64,000 bases of DNA from Plesiocystis pacifica SIR-1. GTDB lineage: Bacteria > Myxococcota_A > Polyangia > Nannocystales > Nannocystaceae. The notes below the pieces were generated by a model. That model did not search any database and had not been told where the DNA came from. It worked only from the letters and a program-made list of their open reading frames with translations. Positions 26,436 to 33,881 of this stretch are shown one piece after another. The position numbers were made by a program, and so were the translations under genes. Location: NCBI RefSeq assembly GCF_000170895.1, contig NZ_ABCS01000028.1, positions 1 through 64,000 of the forward strand. The letters are read 5' to 3'. How positions within the stretch are numbered: the stretch's first letter is position 1; each line of letters opens with the position of its first letter.

Positions 26436-26436
26436 A
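26431..26436 (-). promoter_or_regulatory. Candidate -10 hexamer TATGCT
   Basis: It lies 7 nt before GTG 26423 and overlaps the ATG at 26435. Its context (TATGCTCCCAGCGGTG) is nearly the same as 31258-31273 (TATGCTCCCGGCGATG), which argues for GTG 26423 as the methyltransferase start. Confidence 0.4.
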
Positions 26437-26490
26437 GAGGCTCGAAGGGCGACAGACCACGGGATCACGGGCGCATCGACGATCCGGGGG

Positions 26491-26496
26491 TACACT
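26491..26496 (+). promoter_or_regulatory. Candidate -10 hexamer TACACT
   Basis: TANNNT-type hexamer 10 nt upstream of GTG 26507, the first gene of the polyketide operon. Confidence 0.45.
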
Positions 26497-26506
26497 GCCG
26501 GCGCGC

Positions 26507-26800
26507 GTGAGCGGCTCGAGCGACTACGCCCTGCACCTGGGCGCGGGCATCTACCTGGTCAACCTCGGGGTGGGGCTGGCCGCGCAGCTCTTGCACGCGA
26601 AGTTCGGCGTGTTCCACCACGTGCTCTACGCCCTCGTATTCCTCGCGGCAGGCCTCGCCGCCGTGTTCGCTTTTCACCCCGCGCTGATCCTCGTGCTCCT
26701 CGCCCTCGCCGCCCTGCCCCTGACCAAGCCCGGCAAGGCCGCCCACCCGGCCCTCGCGGTCGCCGGGGCCCTGGGCTACGTCGGCGCCTACCTGCTCTGA
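26507..26800 (+). CDS. Small membrane protein
   Basis: The 97-residue product starts at GTG 26507 and has three hydrophobic helices (IYLVNLGVGLAAQLL, VLYALVFLAAGLAAVF, ILVLLALAALPL) plus a hydrophobic C-terminus. No family is recognised. It lies 23 nt before the nitroreductase-like gene, so it probably belongs to the polyketide operon, perhaps as a membrane partner. Confidence 0.7.
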   Translation: MSGSSDYALHLGAGIYLVNLGVGLAAQLLHAKFGVFHHVLYALVFLAAGLAAVFAFHPALILVLLALAALPLTKPGKAAHPALAVAGALGYVGAYLL

Positions 26801-26823
26801 GCCATCGACGAGTCCCTCTCCCC

Positions 26824-27639
26824 ATGCAACTACGCGAAGCCATCCTCGGTCGCCACACGACCAACGGCCACTTCAAGCCCGACCCGGTCAGCCTCGAGCA
26901 TCAGCACCGGCTCATGGAGGCGGCCTCCCGGGCGCCGAGCCACTTCAACTCCCAGCCCTGGCGCTTCGTGCTCATCGACGACGACGCCACGCGCGGGCAG
27001 ATCGCCGAGATCGCCGGGCGGACCATGCACCAGCTCATGGCCGGGGGGAAGTTCTTCACCCGCTACCGCCGCTACTTTCGCTTCTCCAAGCAGGAGATGG
27101 CCGAGCGCCGCGACGGCATCTTCATCGACAAGCTGCCCGGGCCGCTGCGGCCCTTCGTCAAGCACGTGTTCAGCGAGACCGGGCAAAAGGTCGTCAACAC
27201 CCTGCGCGTGCCCAACACCCTGGGCAAGGACAACCGCAAGCTCGTCGAGGGCAGCCCCTTGCTGCTCGCGGCCATGCTGACCCGCGAGGAGTACCGCGAG
27301 GGCGAGCTGTCCGGCTTTTACAGCCTCCTGGGCATGGGCATGGCCATCGAGAACATCTGGCTGACGACCCTCGATCTGGGCATGGGCATCCAGTTCATCT
27401 CGACGCCGATGGAGTTCCCCGAGGCCTGGGCCGAGCTGCGCGAGCTGCTGCAGATCCCCGAAGAGCTCGAGCTCATCGCCATGTACCGCCTGGGCTACCT
27501 GCCCGACGACGCCAAGCGCCCGACCATCGACTGGACCTCGAGCCACCGCAAGCGCCTGTCGCAGTACGTGTTCCGCAACACCTGCGCGACCCCAGAGGCC
27601 GACGCCGATCCCAACTTTGGGGAGGTCCCCGGCTCGTGA
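26824..27639 (+). CDS. Nitroreductase-like FMN protein in polyketide operon
   Basis: The 271-residue protein has the nitroreductase N-terminus LREAILGRHTTNG, the APSHFNSQPWRFVLI loop and LLGMGMAIENIWLTTLDLGM with MYRLGYLP. It differs from standard members by about 60 extra residues (80-140) rich in Arg, Lys and Phe. Some nitroreductase homologues act as flavin oxidases or desaturases in natural-product pathways, which would fit the polyketide neighbour. The stop overlaps the next start (GTGA). Confidence 0.85.
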   Translation: MQLREAILGRHTTNGHFKPDPVSLEHQHRLMEAASRAPSHFNSQPWRFVLIDDDATRGQIAEIAGRTMHQLMAGGKFFTRYRRYFRFSKQEMAERRDGIFIDKLPGPLRPFVKHVFSETGQKVVNTLRVPNTLGKDNRKLVEGSPLLLAAMLTREEYREGELSGFYSLLGMGMAIENIWLTTLDLGMGIQFISTPMEFPEAWAELRELLQIPEELELIAMYRLGYLPDDAKRPTIDWTSSHRKRLSQYVFRNTCATPEADADPNFGEVPGS

Positions 27640-28760
27640 GCACCCAAGCCAGGACTGGCAGGGTCGGCATCCTCGGCGTGGCCACGGCCTCGCCCGAGCA
27701 CGAGGTCAGCCAGGCCCAGGCCAAGGCCTTCGCGCGCAGCTTCTTCGTCGACGGCGAGGGCCCGGGGCATGAGCGGCAAGACAGCCCCGCCCTCGCCCGC
27801 GCGCTGTCCAGCTTCGACAACGCCGGCATCGCCACGCGGCAGATCGCCCAGCCCATCGCCTGGCTGCAGGCGCGCCACGACTTCCCGACCAAGAACGCCG
27901 CCTACCTCGAGGCCGCCCGGGAGCTGTCCCGGCGAGCCGGCGCAGAGGCCCTGCGCCGCGCCGGCGTCGAGCCCCGGGAGATCGGCGCGGTCGTGTTCGC
28001 GTCGAGCACCGGCATCGCCACCCCCAGCCTCGACGCGCGCCTGGTCCAGGACCTCGACCTGCCCCGCAGCTGCGCGCGCGTGCCTTTGTGGGGCCTGGGC
28101 TGCGCGGGCGGGGGCGCGGGGGTCGGGCGGGCGATGGCCCTGGCCCGCGGCCTCGGCGAGCCCGTGCTGGTCGTCGCCTGCGAGCTGTGCACCCTGACCT
28201 TCGTGCACGGCGACCGGCGCAAGGCGAACCTCATCGCCGTGGCGTTGTTTGGCGACGGCGCGGCGGCCACGGTCGTCGCCCCCGAGCCCTGGTGGACCCC
28301 CCCCCGCGGCCCGGAGCTGCTCAGCCCCTACGCCCGCTTGCTCGACGACACCGAGGACGTGATGGGCTGGGACCTCGAGGGCGAGGGGCTGCGCGTGCGC
28401 TTTTCTCCGGTGATCCCCGCGCTGACCCGCGAGCACGCCCAGGCCATGGCGCGCGAGGCCGCGGCCACGGCTGGGCTCGCGCCCGAGGACCTGCGCCACT
28501 TCGTCGTCCACCCCGGGGGCCGCAAGGTGCTCGAGGCCTACCGCGGCGCGCTGACGCCTGCCGCGGCCGAACCAGGCGCCGAGGACGATCCGCTCCGCCA
28601 CGCCGCCGCCGTGCTCCGCGACCACGGCAACATGTCCAGCCCGACGGTCCTGTTCGTGCTCGAGCGCTTCCTCGACGCGACCCCGGCGAGCGGCGAGGCC
28701 GGCCTGCTCCTGGCCCTGGGCCCGGGCTTTTGCGCCGAGGGAGCCGTGCTGCGGTGGTGA
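27636..28760 (+). CDS. Type III polyketide synthase (chalcone synthase family)
   Basis: The 374-residue protein starts at GTG 27636. It has the thiolase-fold catalytic triad of type III synthases: Cys156 in LWGLGCAGGGAG, His292 in HFVVHPGG and Asn332 in DHGNMSSPT. It also has the GFGPG-like end LALGPGFCAEG. These enzymes extend an acyl-CoA starter with malonyl-CoA to alkylpyrones, alkylresorcinols or related phenols. The following ICMT-like gene resembles the Bacillus bpsA-bpsB arrangement for alkylpyrone methyl ethers. The starter unit cannot be predicted from sequence. Confidence 0.93.
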   Translation: MSTQARTGRVGILGVATASPEHEVSQAQAKAFARSFFVDGEGPGHERQDSPALARALSSFDNAGIATRQIAQPIAWLQARHDFPTKNAAYLEAARELSRRAGAEALRRAGVEPREIGAVVFASSTGIATPSLDARLVQDLDLPRSCARVPLWGLGCAGGGAGVGRAMALARGLGEPVLVVACELCTLTFVHGDRRKANLIAVALFGDGAAATVVAPEPWWTPPRGPELLSPYARLLDDTEDVMGWDLEGEGLRVRFSPVIPALTREHAQAMAREAAATAGLAPEDLRHFVVHPGGRKVLEAYRGALTPAAAEPGAEDDPLRHAAAVLRDHGNMSSPTVLFVLERFLDATPASGEAGLLLALGPGFCAEGAVLRW

Positions 28761-29299
28761 GCGGCGCCCCGGCCATGGCGGCCCTCGTCGCGACCTTCGC
28801 CATCGTCGCGGTCCAGCGCGTCGCCGAGCTGCGCGTGGCCAAGCGCCACCAGGCCTGGGCCTTGCAAAACGGCGGCCGGCTCATCGAAGAGCCCCACTAC
28901 TGGATGTTCTTCGTATTGCACACGGGCTGGCTGTTCGCCTGGCTCGCCGAAGCCTGGCTGCGCGGCCCGGCCCTCGCCACGCTCTGGCCCGCCTACGTCG
29001 GCGCCTTCGTGCTCGCCGGCTTCGTGCGCTACTGGGCGATCACCAGCCTCGGCGAGCGCTGGAACACCAAGATCATCGTGTTCGACGGCCTGGCCCCGGT
29101 CCGCCGCGGGCCCTACCGCTTCCTCAACCATCCCAACTACCTCGTCGTCGCCGTCGAGCTCGCCTGCGTGCCGTTGATCTTCGACGCGTGGATCACCGCG
29201 GCCGCGTGCTCGGTGCTCAACGCCGCGCTCTTGCTCGGCCTGCGCATCCCCGCCGAGATGAAGGCCATGGCCGAGGCCGCCGGAGCGCCCACGCCATGA
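28757..29299 (+). CDS. Isoprenylcysteine carboxyl methyltransferase-family membrane enzyme
   Basis: The 180-residue product starts at GTG 28757 inside a GTGA overlap. Several transmembrane helices precede the ICMT core near the C-terminus: RRGPYRFLNHPNYLVVAVEL, where RxxxYxxxxHPNY is the SAM and substrate-binding signature, and ACVPLIF. In bacilli such a protein beside a type III synthase O-methylates alkylpyrones, so the same role is likely here. True protein prenylcysteine methylation is unlikely in a bacterium. Confidence 0.88.
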   Translation: MSGAPAMAALVATFAIVAVQRVAELRVAKRHQAWALQNGGRLIEEPHYWMFFVLHTGWLFAWLAEAWLRGPALATLWPAYVGAFVLAGFVRYWAITSLGERWNTKIIVFDGLAPVRRGPYRFLNHPNYLVVAVELACVPLIFDAWITAAACSVLNAALLLGLRIPAEMKAMAEAAGAPTP

Positions 29300-30123
29300 C
29301 CAGCTTCTACGTCCGCGAGCGCGGGGCCCACGGCCAAGAGCGCTTCTTCGCCACCGAGCACACCCGCGGCCCGTGGAGCAACGACCATCAGCACGGCGGG
29401 CCGCCCATGGCCTTGATGGCCCGGGCCCTCCTCAACACCCCCAGCCGCGTCGACGCCGACGGCCAGAGCCTCGACCCGCCCATGCAGCTGACCCGCCTGA
29501 GCGTCGAGCTGCTCCGCCCCGTGCCCATCGCCGCGCCCCTCGAGGTCGTCACCGAGGTCCTCGCCAGCGGGCGACGGGTGCACCGCCTCGCCGCCGCCCT
29601 CGTATCCGGCGACGAGCAGCTCGCCGTCGGCGTGGGCGTGCGCATCCGCGTCCAGGAGCTCGACCTGCCCGCGGGCGCAGACGGATCCGCGCGCTTCGAG
29701 GCCCCGCCGCCCCCCGAGCGCGGCCGCCTCCACCAGTTCGAGTTCTTCCAGCACGCCGTCGGCTACCACACCGCCACCGAAGTCCGGATCCTCGACGGCG
29801 AGCCCGGCTCCGGCCACGTGCGCGCGTGGATGCGTCCGCGCATGCCGCTGCTCGCCGACGAAGCCACGACAGCCCTCGAGCGCGTGATGCTCTGCGCCGA
29901 CGCCGGCCACGGCATCGGCCGGGCCCTCGACGGCAAGCGCTGGAACTTCATCAACCCCGACACCAGCGTGCACCTGTGGCGGGTGCCGGCCGGCGAGTGG
30001 GTCGGCATGGACGCCCAGGTCGCCGCCGGCTCCATGGGCGTGGGCCTGGGCAATACCCAGCTCTTCGACGCCCACGGCCGCATCGGCGCGGTGCTCCAGG
30101 GCGAAGTCATCCAGCCCCGCTGA
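29296..30123 (+). CDS. Acyl-CoA thioesterase-like (double hot-dog) protein
   Basis: The 275-residue product begins at the ATG at 29296, overlapping the previous stop. PWSNDHQHGGPPMALMARAL is the N-terminal hot-dog helix of TesB-like thioesterase family members, and ERVMLCADAGHGIGRAL with NTSVHLWRVPAGEWVG-like strands forms the second hot-dog. Such enzymes hydrolyse acyl-CoA or polyketide thioesters. As the last gene of the operon it may supply the starter or release the product. Confidence 0.82.
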   Translation: MTSFYVRERGAHGQERFFATEHTRGPWSNDHQHGGPPMALMARALLNTPSRVDADGQSLDPPMQLTRLSVELLRPVPIAAPLEVVTEVLASGRRVHRLAAALVSGDEQLAVGVGVRIRVQELDLPAGADGSARFEAPPPPERGRLHQFEFFQHAVGYHTATEVRILDGEPGSGHVRAWMRPRMPLLADEATTALERVMLCADAGHGIGRALDGKRWNFINPDTSVHLWRVPAGEWVGMDAQVAAGSMGVGLGNTQLFDAHGRIGAVLQGEVIQPR

Positions 30124-30159
30124 GCCCGCCCGCAAAAGTCGGGGACGACGCCACCCGCC

Positions 30160-30277
30160 CTCGACGCGGAGGCTGTCGAGGACGACCCACCTCCTCGACG
30201 CCAGGGTTGTCGAAGACGAACCACCTCCTCGACGCCAAGGTTGTCGAGGACGACCCCCCTACTCGACGCCAAGGTTG
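30160..30277 (+). repeat. 34-bp tandem repeat
   Basis: Units start at 30160, 30194, 30228 and 30262 (last one partial), with a degenerate partial unit just upstream (about 30139-30156). Each carries CTCGAC, 9 nt and GTCGAG, an inverted repeat inside the unit. It is non-coding, directly after the thioesterase gene. Together with the family B element it fills most of the 347-bp gap 30124-30470. Confidence 0.9.
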
Positions 30278-30287
30278 CGAGCAATCC

Positions 30288-30395
30288 ATCCACGCCCCCG
30301 CTAGCGGGGGCGACCACATGCCCCCTCCCAGGCACGAACCCCATTGCCCCACGACCCAAGCGGAGGAGCGGACAGCGACGAAGCGCCCCCGGTCC
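30288..30395 (-). repeat. Dispersed element, family B copy 2
   Basis: Inverted copy of the element at 15987-16095. Positions 30358-30395 are identical over 38 bp to the other copy. The palindrome at 30293-30312 has the same 9-bp arms with TA instead of AA between them. Confidence 0.85.
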
Positions 30396-30458
30396 GAGGC
30401 CCCTGCGGGGGCAAAGCAGATTCGCAAGTTCGCGCCTTGCACCCAATCCGGGCTGCGA

Positions 30459-30464
30459 TAGCCT
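30459..30464 (+). promoter_or_regulatory. Candidate -10 hexamer TAGCCT
   Basis: TANNNT-type hexamer 6 nt upstream of GTG 30471. Confidence 0.45.
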
Positions 30465-30470
30465 CGGCGG

Positions 30471-31193
30471 GTGAGCGGCTACAACCCCTACCAAGCCCCG
30501 AGAGCACCCGTCGAAGCCGTCGCCGCGCCCCTCCAAGCGACCGGCGGCCCGCTGCCGTGGTCGATCGGCGACGCCCTCTCGGTCGGCTGGGACCGGACCA
30601 AGCGCTGGTGGCCCACGCTGGTGTTCTCGCTCTTGCTGGTCCAGGGCATCCAGCAAGGGGTCAACTACGGCCTCCAGGCGCTCATCCCCCCCGACGACGC
30701 GGCGCTCGCCTTCATCCCCTCGATCATCGACATCGCGATCTCGAGCTTCTTCAGCGTCGGGCTCATCCGCATCACCCTCGCCGCCGCGCGCCGCCAAGAG
30801 CCGGACTTCGCCACGCTGTTTTCGGGTGGCGATCGCTGGCTCGCGGTGTTCGGCCTCAACCTGCTCATCGCCCTGCTGGTCCTCGCCGGCGTGCTCGCGC
30901 TGATCATCCCGGGCATCATCGTGGCCCTGGGCCTGTCCATGTCGCTGTGGATCTGCGTCGACCAGAACAAGAGCGCCATGGACTCGATCCAGGCCTCGTG
31001 GGAGATGACCAAGGGCCACCGCGGGAGCCTGTTCGGCTACGGCTTCGTCGGCATGCTCGTCGCCTTCGTCGGTCTGCTCGCCCTCATCGTCGGCGTGTTC
31101 CCGGCCGCCACCACCCTCTACGTCGGCATGGCCTGGATCTACCTGCGCCTGGCTGGCGAGGCCGCCCCGGGCGCAGAGCCCGACCCGGCGTGA
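30471..31193 (+). CDS. Polytopic membrane protein
   Basis: The 240-residue product starts at GTG 30471 with a soluble N-terminus containing YNPYQAP, a motif seen at the start of many bacterial membrane proteins of this kind. Four or five hydrophobic segments follow (TLVFSLLLVQGIQ, IIDIAISSFFSVGLI, LNLLIALLVLAGVLALIIPG, FVGMLVAFVGLLALIVGVF). It resembles DUF975/glycerophosphodiesterase membrane-domain proteins in layout. No function is assigned. Confidence 0.78.
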   Translation: MSGYNPYQAPRAPVEAVAAPLQATGGPLPWSIGDALSVGWDRTKRWWPTLVFSLLLVQGIQQGVNYGLQALIPPDDAALAFIPSIIDIAISSFFSVGLIRITLAAARRQEPDFATLFSGGDRWLAVFGLNLLIALLVLAGVLALIIPGIIVALGLSMSLWICVDQNKSAMDSIQASWEMTKGHRGSLFGYGFVGMLVAFVGLLALIVGVFPAATTLYVGMAWIYLRLAGEAAPGAEPDPA

Positions 31194-31213
31194 ACGCGGG
31201 CTGAGGGCGCCTC

Positions 31214-31238
31214 TGAGTCGTGGACGTGGGGCAGGGAG
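31214..31238 (+). repeat. 25-bp intergenic repeat, family C copy 1
   Basis: Identical over 25 bp (TGAGTCGTGGACGTGG core) to 38288-38312. Both copies lie within 60 nt of a gene end, suggesting a terminator-associated element. Just downstream GGGAG, 4 nt and CTCCC can pair. Confidence 0.7.
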
Positions 31239-31257
31239 AGCGCTCCCAGCGATGGGG

Positions 31258-31263
31258 TATGCT
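31258..31263 (+). promoter_or_regulatory. Candidate -10 hexamer TATGCT
   Basis: TANNNT-type hexamer 7 nt upstream of the ATG at 31271; it supports that start over a GTG at 31220. Confidence 0.5.
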
Positions 31264-31270
31264 CCCGGCG

Positions 31271-31771
31271 ATGAGCTCCCTTGGCTCGAGCCTGACGAAC
31301 ATGAGCCTCACCCACATGAACCTGGGTGAAGGCACCTTCGTGGAAGCGGTGCGCCGGGAGGTGCTCGACTTCCACGTGTTCTTGACGGAGTGGAAGACCG
31401 GCCGCATGGACCGAGACCTCGGCGTCGTCGAGGCCCGCATGCGCGCCTTCGAGACCAACTTCCGCTACATCACGCCCGGGGGGGTCCTGCGCAGCGTCGG
31501 CGCCTTGCGCCTGTGGTTCGCCGAGGGCCACGGCGCGGACCCGTCGCTCAACATCGAGGTCCGCGGCTTTCGGATCCTGCGCGAGCACGCCGAGGGGGCC
31601 CTGGTGTTCTACGAGGAGCACCAACACAGCAAGGTGAACCCGAGCGCGCGGATCTCGACGGCCTACTTCGTGCCGACGAAGAGCCAGGCCGTGGGCGAAG
31701 AGCCGAAGATCGGGGCCGCGTGGGCGCACCTGCACGAGGCCTGGCTGCCGGACGGCAAGCCCAAGAGCTAG
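31271..31771 (+). CDS. SnoaL-like/DUF4440-type small protein
   Basis: The 166-residue cytosolic product has a cone-shaped NTF2/SnoaL-like pattern: an N-terminal helical part, LRSVGALRLWFAEGHG, then alternating strands IEVRGFRILREHAEGALVFYEEHQHS and AWAHLHEAWLPDG at the end. Such folds serve as small enzymes or ligand-binding domains; the residues here do not identify a reaction. The family call is moderate. It converges with an HTH-like gene 17 nt away. Confidence 0.65.
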   Translation: MSSLGSSLTNMSLTHMNLGEGTFVEAVRREVLDFHVFLTEWKTGRMDRDLGVVEARMRAFETNFRYITPGGVLRSVGALRLWFAEGHGADPSLNIEVRGFRILREHAEGALVFYEEHQHSKVNPSARISTAYFVPTKSQAVGEEPKIGAAWAHLHEAWLPDGKPKS

Positions 31772-31788
31772 TTCCACCGCAGCCCCCA

Positions 31789-32172
31789 TCAGCTGGCGAG
31801 CTTCGACCGCGCCGCCCGCTCCATGTACATCGCGCTGAGGTCACGGGTCGCGCGGAGCCGGCAGGCGAGCTCGAACAGGCCCTCGCGGCCGTCCGTCCCG
31901 GTCGCGGCGAACAGCGCCTTGCAGCGAGCCTGAGCCTCGCGCGAGTCCACGCCGAGGACCCGGGCGATGGCCCCGAGCTTGCGACCAAAGAGCAACATCG
32001 CGGCGAGCTGGCGCTGGCCGTCGTCGAGCTTGAAGCTGGACACGAGGCTGAGCACGAGGCCGTCCACGAAGCTGCCCGCGGGGGTGGGGCCGGCCAGGCT
32101 GGGGCTGCTGGGGAGGCTGAAGGTGGGGGCGAAGGAGAAGGACAGCTCGTAGGTGGTGGCGGCGATGTTCAT
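31789..32172 (-). CDS. Putative HTH protein with LuxR/sigma-region-4-like C-terminus
   Basis: The 127-residue product starts at the ATG at 32172. Residues 55-115 (DDGQRQLAAMLLFGRKLGAI, then ARVLGVDSREAQARCKALF) follow the helix pattern of a LuxR-type HTH, but the usual TVKxHL recognition helix is replaced. The N-terminal half shows no receiver or ligand-binding domain. It may be a degenerate regulator. The protein at 47286-47786 is a more typical relative. Confidence 0.5.
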   Translation of the reverse strand: MNIAATTYELSFSFAPTFSLPSSPSLAGPTPAGSFVDGLVLSLVSSFKLDDGQRQLAAMLLFGRKLGAIARVLGVDSREAQARCKALFAATGTDGREGLFELACRLRATRDLSAMYMERAARSKLAS

Positions 32173-32451
32173 GGCGACCTCGACGAATTCAAAATGCGCC
32201 CCCGACCCCCGAACCGTCAGGGACGCCAGTGCCACCGATGGGGGTCACCACCCAACCTCCGGGGCTGGCTCAAAGTTGGGCCTCAGCCGACGAATTCGGG
32301 GCTTTTGGGGCCGCGGCCCACGGGCCCGAACCAACGCCGCGGGCTCCGAACCGAGCGTCACCATTGGTCACCAGAAAACACGGGGTCCCGCTGCTACAGT
32401 CCTCTGGACGCGCTCGCCGTCCCGCCCCACTCGGACCGCGCGCTCACCGCC

Positions 32452-33285
32452 ATGCCCCGATTGTCCCGATTGTCCCGCACTCGCCTCGCCCCCCTGGTCC
32501 TCGCCGCTCTCGTCAGCGTGGCCGGCCTGGCCTGCTCCGAGGACGTGGTGTGGCCCATCGCCAACTCGGCCGACATCGACGCCGACCCCATCAGCTCGCC
32601 CTTTGGACCCCGGGACCAAAGCGGCGACTACGACTTCCACGCGGGCGTGGACTTTGCCGTGCCCGAGGGCACCAAGGTCCGGGCGATCAAGGCCGGGACC
32701 GTGGAGAAGGCGGTCGAGTGGGACGGCGAGAGCGGCACGGGCACGTGGGTGCTGATCGACCACGGCGGCGGCGAAAAATCGGCCTACCTGCACTTGAGCA
32801 AGCTCAAGGTCAAAGACGGCGACAACGTCCGGGCCGGCAAGGTGATCGGGCGCAGCGGCAGCACGGGCAACACCTCGCCGCACCTGCACCTGACCTACAT
32901 GCTCGGCGTCGCGGGCTCGGGCGCCGACGAGTCCGTGGCCGTCAACCCCCTCGAGCTCCTGCCCAGCTCGCTCATGGCCGAGCCCGAGGTCGAGTGGGGC
33001 GACGATCGGGTCGTGTTGATCATGCCCGTGCAGCCCATGAGCGTGCAGGCCATCGCCCTCGAAGGCGGCGGGCTGTCGCGGACCGTCGACTACGCCGACA
33101 TCCTGGCCCTGGGCAACCCCGACCGCGACAACCAGACCCAAGACGGCATCCGCCTCGCCGTCGAGGACCTCGACGACGGCCGCTTCGAGCTGAGCTTGAG
33201 GCTGAGCCCCGAAAACAGCGCGCCTGCGCGGGTCGTGCTCACGGACTTCGAGGGCGAGGTGGTCCTCGACGCGAGCCGGCCCTAG
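32452..33285 (+). CDS. M23 (LytM) peptidase-domain lipoprotein
   Basis: The 277-residue product starts at the ATG at 32452 (lipobox VAGLAC near residue 27). The LytM domain (residues 40-165) keeps all zinc ligands: DFHAGVDFAVPEG (HxxxD) and SPHLHLTY (HxH). The GRSGSTGNTSPHLH block is typical of active peptidases. It should cleave or bind peptidoglycan peptide bridges from the outer or inner membrane. About 110 extra C-terminal residues form a beta-rich domain. TACAGT lies at 32395-32400, 51 nt upstream, so this gene probably has a leader. The 279-bp gap before it shows no other feature. Confidence 0.9.
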   Translation: MPRLSRLSRTRLAPLVLAALVSVAGLACSEDVVWPIANSADIDADPISSPFGPRDQSGDYDFHAGVDFAVPEGTKVRAIKAGTVEKAVEWDGESGTGTWVLIDHGGGEKSAYLHLSKLKVKDGDNVRAGKVIGRSGSTGNTSPHLHLTYMLGVAGSGADESVAVNPLELLPSSLMAEPEVEWGDDRVVLIMPVQPMSVQAIALEGGGLSRTVDYADILALGNPDRDNQTQDGIRLAVEDLDDGRFELSLRLSPENSAPARVVLTDFEGEVVLDASRP

Positions 33286-33304
33286 CTCGCTCCCTGTTCC
33301 CGCG

Positions 33305-33838
33305 ATGCTGCCCATCGATCTGAACGCCTGGGTCGAGGCCAACCGCGAGCGCCTGCGGCCGCCCGTGGGCAACGCGCTGATCTTCGACGCCGAGGGCTTC
33401 ATCGTCATGGCCGTCGGGGGCCCCAACGCGCGCCAGGACTTCCACGTCAACGAGGGGCCCGAGCTCTTTCTTCAGCTCGAGGGCGACATCGTGCTGCGCG
33501 TGATCGAGGGCGAGGGCGCGGACCTGCGGGTGGCCGAGGTGCCGATCCGCGAAGGCCAGCTCTTCCTGCTCCCGCCTCGGGTGCCGCACTCGCCCCAGCG
33601 CCCCCCGGGCACCGTCGGCCTCGTCGTCGAGCGCGTGCGCACCCCCGACGAGCGCGACGGCTTTTTGTGGCTGTGCGAGTCCTGCGGGGCGCAGATCCAC
33701 CGGACCGAGGTCCACCTCCACGACATCACCGCGCAGCTGGCCGAGCTGCTGCGCGCATTTTGGGCCGACACCCAAGCGCGAACCTGCCCGAGCTGCGGCG
33801 CGCTCCTGGAGCGACGCGACGGTCGCGCGGCGACATGA
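33305..33838 (+). CDS. nbaC: 3-hydroxyanthranilate 3,4-dioxygenase
   Basis: The 177-residue cupin has the catalytic iron ligands His47 (DFHVNEGPE), Glu53 and His95 (RVPHSPQRP), substrate residues Arg43, Arg99 and Glu109, and the C-terminal rubredoxin-like four-Cys site (Cys124/127 and Cys161/164) of the bacterial form. It opens the ring of 3-hydroxyanthranilate to the precursor of quinolinate, feeding de novo NAD synthesis from tryptophan or nitroaromatic breakdown. No other kynurenine-pathway gene is in the window. It lies 19 nt after the LytM gene. Confidence 0.94.
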   Translation: MLPIDLNAWVEANRERLRPPVGNALIFDAEGFIVMAVGGPNARQDFHVNEGPELFLQLEGDIVLRVIEGEGADLRVAEVPIREGQLFLLPPRVPHSPQRPPGTVGLVVERVRTPDERDGFLWLCESCGAQIHRTEVHLHDITAQLAELLRAFWADTQARTCPSCGALLERRDGRAAT

Positions 33839-33842
33839 GAGT

Positions 33843-33871
33843 TTTCCGATCGAAACGCTGTCTCTCGGAAA
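33843..33871. promoter_or_regulatory. Inverted repeat upstream of a lipoprotein gene
   Basis: TTTCCGA (33843-33849) and TCGGAAA (33865-33871), 15 nt apart, lie 10 nt before the ATG at 33882 in a locally AT-rich stretch. It could be an operator; no regulator is adjacent. Confidence 0.4.
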
Positions 33872-33881
33872 CTATGAGGGT

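Noticed and set aside
30160..30277. CRISPR array
   Set aside because: Units are contiguous with no spacers and no cas gene is present in the window.
30107..30442. Reading frames across the repeat region
   Set aside because: They run through dispersed and tandem repeats on both strands and show no domain or normal codon pattern.
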